From: Cepaea nemoralis
Lineage: Eukaryota > Mollusca > Gastropoda > Stylommatophora > Helicidae
Direction of reading: 5' to 3'
Length of the DNA: 64,000 nt
NCBI GenBank assembly: GCA_014155875.1
Contig: JACEFZ010013277.1
Coordinates: 124,001 to 188,000 of the forward strand
Shown here: piece after piece, positions 42,300 to 53,194 of the stretch
Position numbering within the stretch: position 1 is the stretch's first letter
How the letters are laid out: every line of letters begins with the position of its first letter
The notes under the pieces: model-generated
Database searches by the model: none
What the model saw: the letters and a program-made list of their open reading frames with translations, nothing else
Told to the model about the DNA's origin: nothing
Position numbers and translations under genes: made by a program

Positions 42300-44648
42300 C
42301 ACTAAAAAGCAAAGAAACCACCCGGAAAGATGTGGCAACAGTAACAGGAACCACCGGAAAGATGTTGTAAAAGTAACAGGAACCACAAGAAAGATGTGGT
42401 AACAGTAATAGGAACTACGGGGAAGATGTGGCAACAGTAACAGGAACCACCATAAAGATGTTGGAACCGTAACAGGAACCACCGAAAAGACGTGGCAACA
42501 GTAACAGGAACCACAGGAAAGATGTGTTAACAGTAACTGGAACCACCGGAAAGATGTGGCAACAGTAACAAGAACCACCATAAAGATGTTGGAACCGTAA
42601 CTGGAACCACCGGAAAGATGTGGCAACAGTAACAAGAACCACCATAAAGATGTTGGAACAGTAACAGGAACCACCATAAAGATGTGGCAACAGTAACAGG
42701 AACCACCTTGAAGACGTATCAACAGTAACAGGAACCACAGGAAAGATGTCTCAACAGTAACAGCAATCAAAGGACAGATGTGGCAAAAGTAACAGGAACC
42801 ACAGGAAAGATATGGCAACAGTAATATGAACCACCGGAAAGATCTGGCAACTGTAACAGGAGCAAAAGGGAAGATGTGACACCAGTAACAGGAACGACAG
42901 GGAAAATGTGGCAACAGTAATATGAACTTCAGGAAAGATGTGGCAACAGTAACAGGAACCACCGAAAGACGTGGCAACAGTAACGGGAACCACCGAAAAG
43001 ACGTGGCAACAATAACAGGAACCGCAAGAAAGACGTGGTAAAAATAATAGGAACCAGTGGAAAGATGTGGAAACAGTAACAAGAACCACCGGAAAGATGT
43101 GGCAACAGTAACAGGAACCACAAAAAAGAGATGGCAACAGTAACAGGAACCACCGGAAAGATGTTGTAAAAGTAACAGGAACCAAAGGACAGATGTGGTA
43201 ACAGTAACAGGAACCACAAGAAAGATGTGCTAACAGTAACAGGAACCACGGGAAAGATGTGGCAACAGTAACAGGAACCACAATAAAGATGTTGTCACCG
43301 TAACAGGAACCACCGAAAAGATGTGGCAACAGTAACAGGAACAACAGGAAAGATATAGCAATAGTAATATGAACCACCCTAAAGATGTGGCAACCGTAAC
43401 AGGAACCACCATAAAGATGTGACAACAGTAACAGGAACCAAAGGACAGATGTGGTAACAGTAACAGGAACCACAAGAAAGATGTGGTAACAGTAACAGGA
43501 ACCACCGGGAAGATGTGGCAACAGTAACAGGAACCACCATAAAAATGTTGGAACCGTAACAGGAACCACCGAAAAGATGTGGCAACAGTAACAGGAACAA
43601 CAGGAAAGATATAGCAACAGTAATATGAACCACCGGAAAGATCTGGCATCAGTAACAGGAACCACCGGAAAGACGTGGCAACAGTAACAGGAACCACCGG
43701 AAAGACGTGGTAACATTAACAGGAACCACCGGAAAGATGTGGCAACAGTAACAGGAACCACCATAAAGATGTTGGAACCGTAACAGGAACCACCGAAAAG
43801 ATGTGGCAACAGTAACAGGAACCACCGGAAAGATGTGGTAACATTAACAGGAACCACCGGAAAGATGTGGCAACAGTAACAGGAACCACCATAAAGATGT
43901 TGGAACCGTAACAGGAACCACCGAAAAGATGTGGCAACAGTAACAGGAACAACAGGAAAGATATAGCAATAGTAATATGAACCACCCTAAAGATGTGGCA
44001 ACCGTAACAGGAACCACCATAAAGATGTGACAACAGTAACAGGAACCAAAGGACAGATGTGGTAACAGTAACAGGAACCACAAGAAAGATGTGGTAACAG
44101 TAACAGGAACCACCGGGAAGATGTGGCAACAGTAACAGGAACCACCATAAAAATGTTGGAACCGTAACAGGAACCACCGAAAAGATGTGGCAACAGTAAC
44201 AGGAACAACAGGAAAGATATAGCAACAGTAATATGAACCACCGGAAAGATCTGGCATCAGTAACAGGAACCACCGGAAAGACGTGGCAACAGTAACAGGA
44301 ACCACCGGAAAGACGTGGCAAGAATAACAGGAACCGCCGGAAAGACGTGGTAAAAGTAACAGGAACAACCGGAAAGATGTGGCAACTGTAACAGAGACCA
44401 CCATTAAGATGTGGGAACCGTAACATTATCCACCGGAAAGATGTGGCAACAGTAACAGGAATCTCACAGGAAAGATGTGGTAACAGTAACATGAACCATC
44501 GGATAGATGTGGCAACAGTAACAGGAATTACCATTAAGATGTGGGAACCGTAACAGGAACCACAGGACAGATGTGTCAGCAGTAACAGAAACCACAGGAA
44601 AGATGTGGCAACAGTAACAGGAACCACCGGAAAGATCTGGCTAAAGTA
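42300..44648 (-). repeat. 32-bp minisatellite, open in all three minus frames
   Basis: About 70 tandem copies of a 32-bp unit near 'ggaaagatgtggcaacagta' + 'acaggaaccacc'. Because 32 is not a multiple of 3, each minus frame cycles through all three phases and encodes a 32-residue repeat (phases like VVPVTVATSF, RWFLLLLPHL and SGGSCYCCHIF) with no stop. This yields overlapping frames of 330-413 codons. A 608-bp block (19 units) is duplicated: the piece at 43,379-43,633 recurs at 43,987-44,241 with identical translation. There is no promoter or gene evidence, and I treat the frames as by-products. Confidence 0.93.
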
Positions 44649-44889
44649 AGGGGTGAAGGGCTGTGTTATACTCTTTAAGGCATATTGTGTGTATGGAGTT
44701 AGACGCATATTTGTATAGACCAGTCGTCATTCAGTGGGTGATGTCGTCAGATCGACGTCGGCAGCCTATATTTCCCAAAATAAAAGCAGGTTAGGTTTTC
44801 TCAACCCAGCATATCGAATCGAATGTATGTCATGACCACCGATATTTAAAGCATCATATTGTTCCCTGGTTATATTATTTCTGACAATC
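44649..44889. other. unassigned stretch
   Basis: No gene recognised; short intron-like sequence. Confidence 0.4.
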
Positions 44890-45260
44890 CTCCTTATATG
44901 TTTAGTGTACAGTTTAAAGAAATGTTTTTTAAAAGACAGTACACAGCCCAGACGGACTCCTTGCTTGATGATAAACCAATCTGATCTCTCGCCATCTGAT
45001 CTCTAACCGCTGCTTGTTGGTCTAGATTGAGCATTGTTATGAGTTTCTGATGTTGTACGTTAAATGCCTTTGAATATTCCACAAGTCTTGAGAATATGTT
45101 AACATTAAATTATCTGCACTTCTCTATTATTAAACGCATGTTGAGTATGTGATCTCTTGTTACTCTTCCTTGTATAAATCCAATTTGAACCACGTGAATC
45201 TCTTCTTCCATTTTCTTATGAAGTCTTCTTAGTATGATTTTAAAAAAAAATTTACTTACA
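44890..45260 (-). mobile_element. RTE-like LINE fragment, minus strand
   Basis: Minus frame MEYSKAFNVQHQKLITMLNL, then QQAAVRDQMARDQIGLSSS. It matches DYTKAFDKVRHVNMIRML and KQQAAIRVDNEVSQYQPIKR of the RTE-like LINE (62,245-62,410). It includes the first catalytic Asp region (here EYSKAF, Asp to Glu) in degraded form. Confidence 0.8.
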
Positions 45261-45418
45261 TACTGATCAGGGCAAGAGTCCTATAGTTAGTGCTTATATA
45301 TAGTTTAGCAAAGTTAAATTCCATTCACTGATGAATATATTAGCTACATTGCATGTTAGACAGGTCTTAGATATGACTGAGCTACGGTATGACAGTAGAC
45401 CGTACTACCTGCTTTCTG

Positions 45419-45915
45419 TTAGCGCCGAACTTTGGACGGCGCATACCAAACCCGACACCCAATGTTGTGCCAACAGCTTCGGGCGGAAGAGCGCAATTGG
45501 GCGGGTAAAAGCCTTACCCTGGTGCGAGGAAATGCAACCTGAAGACAAAATGCCATGGCAGAGCAGATCAGGCCCTAAGCCTTGGTTGGCAGCTGGTCTA
45601 GGATCGAAGCTCCGACAGGCGGACAGTTAGAGCATTGATTTGCTGATCCGGCAGCTTCTGCAGCTTGTCTTGTTCCAGATGTAGGGGTGTTACCTTTCCT
45701 CTGGAGTGAACAAGGCAGGCCGAGAGAGGGATCATGCTGCATGGGCAAAACATGATCTCTATATTTTAGCCCTGGCTTTGTGCTATGGAGAGGCTCCACG
45801 TGTTCATATGCACCCACTGTGGCCTTATCAGTCACATTCGCTACCGCCATGGGTAATAGTTATTATGCCTTTCTGAAGCACAAACTATCGTCTGTCAAGA
45901 CGACAAGATACCAAT
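45419..45915 (+). repeat. interspersed repeat family C, copy 2
   Basis: Best copy. Reads AELWTAHTKPDTQCCANSFG and MPWQSRSGPKPWLAAGLGSK, then 'gcagcttgtcttgttccaga', 'gctttgtgctatggagaggc' and 'ttatgcctttctgaagcaca'. It contains the 'gatcagtcacattcgc.accgccatggg'-type block shared with 56,750. Confidence 0.75.
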
Positions 45916-45920
45916 GTCAA

Positions 45921-45937
45921 TGTGTGTGTGTGTATGT

Positions 45938-45986
<49 letters not shown>
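45921..45986. repeat. (TG)n microsatellite
   Basis: About 65 bp of TG with a few TATG interruptions, between repeat C and the I-type LINE end. Confidence 0.95.
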
Positions 45987-45999
45987 AATGTGTATGTTA

Positions 46000-46425
46000 G
46001 CGAGCATCCGTTGGTTATTTTCTTTAGGGTATACTGAGGTGTTGGCCAATGAGCAGGCGGACAAACTGGCTGGTTCTGCACTGTTGGGTGGGGTATTGGT
46101 GCACGATAAGGCAGATGTGGTCAGGGCCCTTTGGGATCGAAGTGTAGTGTGGAAGAATATATACAGTATCATTGCCTGGAGAGAACTGTCCAGCAGGGAG
46201 TGGTCAGAGGTCAGATAAGGAGTGGTTAGAGGTAAGATAAGGAGTGGTCAGAGGATCGACCGACACTCAGTTCTTCGAGGAAAGGCGCAACTGACACATA
46301 ATCAGATTGCAGCTGTTACCACTGGTTCTGAGACTCTTCTCTTATTGTTGAAGATGATGACGGAGTGCGCATGAAAATGTCCCGAGTGTTGTGATGTAGG
46401 TTTGTGACTCAACACAACTCATACA
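46000..46425 (+). mobile_element. I-type LINE 3' end (second subfamily)
   Basis: RNase H end SIRWLFSLGYTEVLANEQADKL, then GSALLGGVLVHDKADVVRAL and, after duplicated 'agtggtcagaggt' units and frame changes, the tail with KCPECCDV near 46,380. Diverged from the 24.4-kb copy (LANEQADKL against LGNEQADRL), with no clear AATC tail. Confidence 0.8.
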
Positions 46426-46509
46426 TTTTATGTTTTAAATTTGTAGACTGATATAACGATATTGCTATTGGAAAACATGTAATATTAATATATTTGTTTG
46501 TGTGTCTAG

Positions 46510-46644
46510 ATTATTGTGACGTCACAACCGGTTCTTCCAATACATCAAGTTGAAGGTTCGGGGTGGGCTTCGGAAACCATCACTTATGTACCCACTACCT
46601 ATTACCCTGGCATGCCGTACACTGATGGATGCCGAAACCCTGTG
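46510..46644 (+). CDS. module A exon (unit 1) of the CUB gene
   Basis: Exon of 135 nt (45 codons, phase 0 to 0) between acceptor 'gtttgtgtgtctag' and donor GTG|GTAGGT. It reads IIVTSQPVLPIHQVE, GSGWASETITYVPTTYYPG, then MPYTDGCRNPV. It resembles 55,803-55,937 in the same place of the next unit (Y...TY.PG.PY.D.C). The pattern 'YYPG.PY.D.C' recalls the start of a CUB domain, but it is not a clear CUB. The exon joins in frame to the next CUB N-half exon at 49,556. Family outside this gene is unknown to me. Confidence 0.6.
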
Positions 46645-46784
46645 GTAGGTAACTCTTGTGTAAATAACCCCAATGGCTCTAATGGAAATGTAATATATTG
46701 TAAACCAGGAGAACCACATAGGATACAACAATAACCACTGCGGAAACTACAGGAAACTACAGCTGAGGATACTACCATAGTCTC

Positions 46785-49400
46785 ATCTCATCTCATCATG
46801 TTCCTCTTGTACCTTGCGGTGTCGAGGTGAAGTATAAACTTCGTGAGAGTGCCCGATTATGGGCTTCATATATCGATATTCCCATGGACTCTGCTATTCC
46901 CTCCGTCCAACGTTTACGTGGTCGGCCTCTTCCTTTGTTTCCATCTGATCTGTACATCATTGCTTGTTGTGGTATGCTGTTGACTGGTAACCTACTTGCA
47001 TAGCCAAACCATGTGACTTGCTGCTTTCTAATAAAATCTAGTGCTGCTTTAACCTCCACTTTAGTCCTGATTTTTTTTTTTTCATTTCTGATCTTATCTC
47101 TTCTTGATACGTTGAGTATTCTTCTCAGGAACCTCATTTCTGTTGTTGTGATATTTCTTTTCTCTTTTTCTGTCATTGTTCAGGTTTGGCATTGGTAGCA
47201 TGGAGATGGTAGGAAGATTGTGTTGTAAAGTGCTTTCTTAGTAGTTATTGATACATGTTTGTTCTTTAGTATTGGTGCCATTTGTACAATGAGTTGATTT
47301 GCCTTATTGCACCTATTTTCGATCTCGTCTTCTGATCTGCCATTTGATATTATACTTCCTAGGTACTTGAAAATCTTTACTTGTTTCAAGGGATGTTCGT
47401 TTAGGTGAATTGTTGTTGTTTGTTCTTCTTTAGTTATAGTCATTACCTCTGTTTTGCTTGTGGTAATTTTCATGTTATGTTCCCTACACATTTCTGATTT
47501 TGCTATTAGTGCTTGGTCGTCCGCAAACAGGAGTTTTCTAATGGTTAGATTTGCAGATGGTTCTTCTTCTGTGTTCTCGTCATGCGGTATTCTTGCTGTC
47601 TCTGCTTGGCTGGTTTCTTTACATATGTTGTCTATATATGTTATGAACAAGAGAGGGGACAGGACACAACCTTGTCATACTCCAGATCTTATGGTGAAGG
47701 GTTCTGAGTGTCCTCCAGTTGCTCTCACTATGCATTCACTGTTGCTGTATAAACTTCTACATAGGTTTGTTAGATGTGTACTCACTCCATATTGTTTAAG
47801 GATTCACCACAGCTTGTTTCTATCCACTCTATCAAATGCCTTTTCTTGGTCGACAAAGGCTAAGTAGAGTGTTTCATTGAATGCAATTGATCTTTCTATA
47901 AATTGTCTAAGAGCAAACATGGCATATGTGCGTCCTTTGTTTTTCCTGAATCCAAGTTGTGTTTCGCTTAACTGGGGCTCTAAAGTAGATCGTAATCTTT
48001 TTTTCAAGAATGTTGCAAAATATTTTCCCAGTATGACTCAAAAGTGAAATACCTCTATATTATGTGCAGTCTCTTTTGCTGCCTTTGTTTTTCCAAATTG
48101 GGATAATTATGGTGTTTCCCCAGTCTCGTGGTGTCTGTTGTTCTACCCAAACATGGTTGAATAGTCTATGTAGCCAAGCTGTTCCTACTTTTCTTGCTGC
48201 TTTAATTAGTTCATTTGGTATTTCATCCTTTCCCGGTGATTTGTTCAATGGGGCTAATCTGATGGCTTCTATAATTTCTTCTTTTAGTATGTCTGGTTCT
48301 AGTTCTTCGGTGACATCTGTGTAGGTCTCTTGACTTCCTGTGACATCTGATGGGATGTTGAGAAGTTGTTCGATATGCTGCTTCCATCTTATTAGGATTT
48401 GGTTTTGTTCACTTATTGGTTCTCCATTTTCGCTGTTAATTATTTCAGTTTGTCAAAGGGTTCTCCTCTGGTTCGCATAGCACCTATCTTTTTGTAGAAG
48501 TTTCTAGTTGCCTCCTTGTATTTTTTATTTAGGGTTTCTCCATACTCTTCCCAGTCTTTTTGTTTTTCCCTCTTTACTATTCTACTCACATGTCTTCTCA
48601 CTATTCTATATTCTATGATATCACATTCCTGTTTGCTCTTCAACCACTTTTTATATTTTTCCTTTTTTGCCTTTTACCGCTTTCTTTACTTCTGCGTTCC
48701 ACCAACTTGTTATTTTCTTTATCCGTGTTTTGCGTTTTTTCGTGGTTTCATATGTTATTGTTGCAGTATTTAAAATGCTTGATTTGAACATCTCCCATTC
48801 TTCTTCCACTGTTTTTCTTTCTGTAGATAATTTTACAAAGAGTGCAGTTAGTTCCTTCTCATAATTTTCCCTTACTGCCTCGTCTTTAAGGTTTTTTAAG
48901 TTTACTGATTCGCATGGCATGTATTTTCCTGCTCTTTGATTTCTTCTTCTGATGGTTCTTATTGTGGCAACGACTGCTTTATGATCTGTGTTTATACTGA
49001 CATTGGGCACTGCCCTTGCATCTAATATATTTCTCTTTCTGTTATTTCTTGTTAATACAAAATCAATTTGGCTTTTTTTATCTAGATCATTCCATTTATA
49101 CCAGGTGTATACTTGTGAATCTTTATGTTTATAGAATGTATTTGTTACACAGAGGTCGTGTTGGCTGCAAAGCTCTATCAGTCTACTTCCTTTTTCATTC
49201 CTTTCATTTTGCTGATCTCCAAATGCCCCCAGATGTTTTTCTATGCCCACTCTGTTATGTCCTAGTCTTGCATAATTAAGATGTTGTCCTGCTTATTTAT
49301 TTTATTTAGCACGTCATGTATGTCTTCGTAGAGGTCCTCGCATTTTTGCTCATTATTGTTTGCATTACATGGTGTGTACCATAGTACCCACTGAAATATA
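46785..49400 (-). mobile_element. RTE-like LINE, second family, broken
   Basis: Minus-strand LINE inserted in the intron between module A and CUB unit 2. Order on its strand: truncated endonuclease (YTPCNANNNEQKCEDLYEDI, then GSRLIELCSQHDLCVTNTFY, and TDHKAVVATI with the catalytic Asp-His kept), a charged linker, and RT pieces (SPGKDEIPNELIKAARKVG, LGFRKNKGRTYAMFALRQF, VDQEKAFDRVDRNKLW, then LLFADDQALIAKSEM with intact FADD). The tail is FLRRILNVSRRDKIRNEKKK, WFGYASRLPV and GRGRPRKRW. It ends at a (TCATC)n-type tail (46,780-46,800). At least five frame breaks. Confidence 0.88.
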
Positions 49401-49505
49401 GCAAATATGGTACGATAGCACCCACGGTAAGATATCACCCACATTAAGATAACACCCACGGTGAGATAGCAACCACGGTAAGATAATTCTCACTGTAAGA
49501 TTTCA
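49385..49505. repeat. 17-bp minisatellite
   Basis: About six copies of 'gatagcacccacggtaa' (17 bp, variants) between the LINE 5' break and the splice acceptor of the CUB exon. Confidence 0.8.
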
Positions 49506-49555
49506 TTGTGGTGTAAAATTACGACTAATATTCTTATCTGTGGTTTCTTTTACAG

Positions 49556-49742
49556 CCATCACATAATTACTACTTCTGCAACAAGCCAGGCAGTCTAACA
49601 ACTACATCGACATCAACAGTACTAGCTCTCCATTTCTTATCCGGAGTCCAAATTATGGCGAAGCTGAGTATAACAAGTATCTGTACTGTTCCTTGGTCAT
49701 TCGATCTGGTGCAGAGCCCCTTGTGCTATCCCTACGCATAGC
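49556..49742 (+). CDS. CUB domain exon, N-terminal half (unit 2), with frameshift
   Basis: Exon of 187 nt after 'ggtttcttttacag', with donor GC|GTAAGT. Two frames are needed. It starts in phase 0 as PSHNYYFCNKPGS, like RIYPLCELSTP in unit 1, then in another frame reads NNYIDINSTSSPFLIRSPN, YGEAEYNKYLYCSLVIRSGA and EPLVLSLRIA, the CUB 'SPNYG..Y...L.C' and strand pattern. The shift lies near 49,595-49,605. The phase 2 end matches unit 1 and joins to the C-half exon at 52,076 to give RIADFQVE. Without the shift it would be a normal CUB exon. An indel error in the assembly or decay are both possible. Confidence 0.75.
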
Positions 49743-49829
49743 GTAAGTGTCTTCTTTGTACTTATTCTTGTTGGCAACATACAATTCGTTAAGGACATTG
49801 AGCTTACGAACGCAATTTTAATCCAACTT

Positions 49830-50005
49830 ACCACGTTCAAAACACAGCTGCGGGCGATTTGGAAGCATACCGTCGTTCGATAGTTTTCATTGCGTTCTTT
49901 GAGTGCCAATCGTACAGAACGCAATGGTAAATTACTGAATGTAAACTTGCCAAGAAATCACGAATAGCCTGAATTGATGGGGTTGACTGCGACATCTTGT
50001 AAAGT
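49830..50005 (+). repeat. SINE-like repeat family A, copy 5
   Basis: 'aacacagctgcgggcgattt', 'gcaatggtaaattactgaat', 'aacttgccaagaaatcacga' and 'cttgtaaag', matching the 2,845 copy along its length. Confidence 0.8.
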
Positions 50006-50346
50006 ATTTGCAGCAAACTTTATTACTTAGTAGTTTTGTCATCAGGGCATACATATTAGTTTTCTTGTTGGACTTTTTCTGACAGGCTAGAGGAGTATGA
50101 GGAAAACACAAAACATGACGGATAGAAAACACACACAGATACAGGCGAACGTTACAATCAACGTCTTTATCGAGGGAACAACAAAAACGAAACACCAAAA
50201 GTATATACCAAATTAACAACAGAAAGGCATACTTCCCTAGACGATGTTCTGTCTAGGAGTCTGCGAACTAAGCACGGAAATAGGAAATAAAAATAGGTAC
50301 GTGTAAAACTGTAAAACGAGTGAGAGATAATGTGGTGTGTGTCCTT
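50006..50346. other. unassigned intron-like stretch
   Basis: No gene or repeat recognised. Confidence 0.4.
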
Positions 50347-50790
50347 CAACTATGATGATGACCATTCATCTCATCCAGTGAGGCTTGATAGTTTGAAGTC
50401 TTGAGTTCAAAGATGGTAGGTAAGGTCTATTTTGGCTCGAACTGTTCTTTGACAATGTAGGCAATGAATGCTTAACGTTCTAGGAGGAGGATCTCCTGCG
50501 GCGGTTTCCCTGTCCAGCCTTTTTTTCTCCAGTTCTTTCAGTCCTGTTTGCTTCACAGGTAACTACACCCTTGCGTAATGAAGTACACCATGAACTTCGC
50601 AGCAGTCTCCCATGTGCCGTAATGAATTCCAAACGCTTTGAGCGATATCTTCAGTGTCTTTAAAACGTGTCCTCTGGCCACCTTGGGGGAGTATCCTACA
50701 ATGCAACTCACTAACAAAAAAATGCTTTTAGGGAGACAATTACGAGACAGTTGGTCAGTCCAGCAAATCTGATTCTTCATTGAAAGATAA
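50347..50790 (-). mobile_element. zinc-finger LINE 3' fragment, minus strand
   Basis: Matches 37,625-38,060 of the zinc-finger LINE: plus-strand 'gatgatgaccattcat.tcat' at the tail end, the finger region around 50,430-50,470 ('ggctcgaactgttctttgac'), then the ISLKAFGIHYGTWETAAK-type region up to CWTDQLSRN. Dead and 5'-truncated. Confidence 0.85.
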
Positions 50791-51774
50791 TAACCACAAG
50801 CCCCGCTTACGGACTTCACTATGGCAAACATAAATCACAAGGAAATCAATTATAATAATAATATTCCTGAAAAATAATAACACAAAATAAGTTATACTTA
50901 TGACTCAACGAATCGACGTTTCAATTATACAAATCTTTCTCAGTAGCAACGCAAACAGGTATAAAGAAGAAACAGTAAAATTATAAAATTTAATAACACT
51001 AAAACACAAACAGGAAAAGTCAGGGCATGACACATTGCTAGGCCAACATTACACATCCTTCGTTGCTTAGGAAAACTGTAGCAGAAGATTTTGTTGTGAA
51101 AGGTGCCAAATTAAGAAAATGTGGAATCGGAAGGTGTGCAAACAGTTAGATATGGATATGTGGAATGGAGTAGCAATTGTACAGTGGCATATCCGACAAT
51201 ATTAATTACCTGTACTGAGCTGAAATTTGGAGCGAGAGAGCTGTTAGGGAAACGGTATGTACAGGGAAATGAAACGAACGATATAAACGAAAAATTGCTT
51301 CATGTATGCCAATATAAGAATAGGCATTGCACAGCATCAAATATGCTCAAGCAAAACGACATATAAATACATATACGAACACACATGCAAATACATTGTC
51401 AAAGACATATATACATATATACATATATACATATACAAAATACACATATACACATGTATACACACACACATACAAGTAATCATTTTAGACTATCATGCCT
51501 TTTTGTTTATACAACGCTAGCTTTGCCAAATGAATTGCAATGGCTTCAGCTAACTTAAACACTCGTCCATTGTATGTGTTAAAAAGACACGTAACGCATT
51601 GTCTCTATCAATCACATGACCTGTTTCCAAAAGATTTCACGCTAGTGATGACGAGGGAAGTTCCGATGTGTACGTCTCAACTAACACTTAATGATGCACA
51701 ACCTTGTGGTAAAACGTGTTCTAAGCAACGTGTGACATTTCTTTTCCTAACCCCAACGACATTTATGCTGTACA
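50791..51774. other. unassigned intron-like stretch
   Basis: AT-rich, with an (ATAC)n/(ATATAC)n tract at about 51,400-51,470. Short frames at 51,121-51,366 and 51,540-51,794 show no motif. Confidence 0.45.
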
Positions 51775-52045
51775 TAGTGAAGTATTTCACTTGAGTTAAA
51801 TGATTTTCTCCCATGAAGTATTTCTCTTGAATTAACTGCTTTACCCCTACGAAGTATTTATCTTGAAGTGATTGCTTCCCCTTCATGGAGTATTTCTCTT
51901 GAATTGGCTGCTGTACCCAATGAAGTATGTCACTTGAATTAACTGCTTTCCCCCATTAAGTATTTTCCTCGAATTAGCTGCTTTCCGCTTCGTAGTAGTT
52001 CACTTGAATTAACTGTTTTTCGCCATGAAGTAGATAACTTGAATT
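51775..52045. repeat. 36-bp minisatellite
   Basis: Seven to eight copies of about 36 bp: 'gaagtatttctcttgaatta' plus 'actgctttcccccat'. It ends about 30 bp before the CUB C-half exon, so it forms the end of that intron and leaves only a short pyrimidine stretch before the acceptor. Confidence 0.85.
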
Positions 52046-52075
52046 AACTAAACATCACATCCTTTGTGCACCCAG

Positions 52076-52251
52076 GGACTTTCAAGTTGAATCCGAGACA
52101 TCTTGTATCTGCGATTATCTTTGTGTGCATGGAACTTACTTCTGTGGGGAGTGGCTCAAAGGGTACACGCTCCAATACATTCTTCCCGAGAATAGTCGTT
52201 TCACCGTTACCTTCTGAAACATTCTTCATAGAGACCCAAACAGGTTTTGAG
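52076..52251 (+). CDS. CUB domain exon, C-terminal half (unit 2), with frameshift
   Basis: After acceptor 'gtgcacccag', joining in phase 2 to the exon at 49,742. It reads DFQVESETSCICDYLCVHGT, YFCGEWLKGYTLQYILPENS and RFTVTF, then in another frame FFIETQTGFE before donor GAG|GTAGGT. The Cys spacing (C.CDYL.V, then YFCG) and the closing 'F.VTF...TQTGFE' strand are the second half of a CUB domain; the CDY usually reads C.YDY. The shift lies near 52,210. The phase 0 end fits module A, the next exon at 55,803. As in the N-half exon, one indel spoils an otherwise conserved exon. Confidence 0.75.
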
Positions 52252-52284
52252 GTAGGTACTCCAAACTTTATCAGACACATCTGC

Positions 52285-52575
52285 CAACCTTACCAACCTA
52301 TCTACCTACCCACCTACCTAACTACTTAAGTGCATACCTAACTACTTGCCTACCTAACTAAATACTTATCTCCCTACTTACCTACCTAGCTAACTATCTA
52401 TCTACCTAGCTACCTACCTAACTACGTACCAACTTTACTACCTATCTACCTACCTATCTGCTTACCTACTTACCTAACTTTCTAACTACTTACCTGTCTG
52501 CTTACCTACCTACCTAATGCCTGTCTGTCAGTCCTTTTAACCATCTGTCTGTCTGTCAATCTATCTTTATTTGCA
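52285..52575. repeat. CTAC/CTAT-rich simple repeat
   Basis: Irregular 'ctacctac..actact' tetranucleotide tract of about 290 bp, with a short (CTGT)n end. Confidence 0.9.
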
Positions 52576-52609
52576 GACTACTTCTTCCCCTCTCCATGCG
52601 CAGGAACTG

Positions 52610-52895
52610 GCGAGATGCGCACTGCCTTAATTATCGCTTCATTTCCCCAGAGAAACATGACAATGCCTTAATTATCGCTTCATATCCACGGAGAAACATG
52701 GCACTACTTTTACTTTAGCTTCATATCCACGGAGAAGTATGGCACTACTTTTACTATCGCTTCATATCCACGGAGGATGGCTCTACAGTAACTGAGATCC
52801 ACGGAGAAGCATGGCACTACATTAACTGCCGCTTCATATCCACGGAGAAGGGTGGCACTACTTTACCTTTCGCTTCATATCTACGGAGAAATGTC
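52610..52895. repeat. 41-bp minisatellite
   Basis: About seven copies of 'gcttcatatccacggagaaa' plus 'catggcactacttttactt' (about 39-41 bp, one shortened). Confidence 0.85.
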
Positions 52896-53194
52896 AAACA
52901 ATTTAATATGTACCTGACCTACGGATATTCTTTCAATCTAAGCTTAACTGTATTCTTTTCTGTCTAACCGAAATATATTATTTTCATTCTAAGTCTATTC
53001 TCTTCTGTCCGACCTAACTATATATTTTACTATCTAATATAGTTATATACTTGTCACACTATTTATATTATGTTCCATCTAAAATAATTAAGTTTTTGAT
53101 TAACTGTTACTTGTTTAACCACCAGGATATGTTATCCGTCATCGTTTTTAAAACAATGCGTGAGTATCAACAAACAAACAGACATCTTTAAATA
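52896..53194. other. unassigned intron-like stretch
   Basis: AT-rich; loosely repeated 'ctaac.taa.tatatt' units resemble the start of the 25-bp array that follows further on. Confidence 0.4.

Noticed and set aside
42300..44648. CRISPR array or a Cys-rich membrane repeat protein
   Set aside because: The 32-bp units are contiguous with no spacers. The protein-like frames overlap each other in all phases.
46516..46734. Intact 72-codon gene at module A
   Set aside because: Splice sites and the match to 55,803 show it is an exon; the downstream codons after 46,644 are intron.
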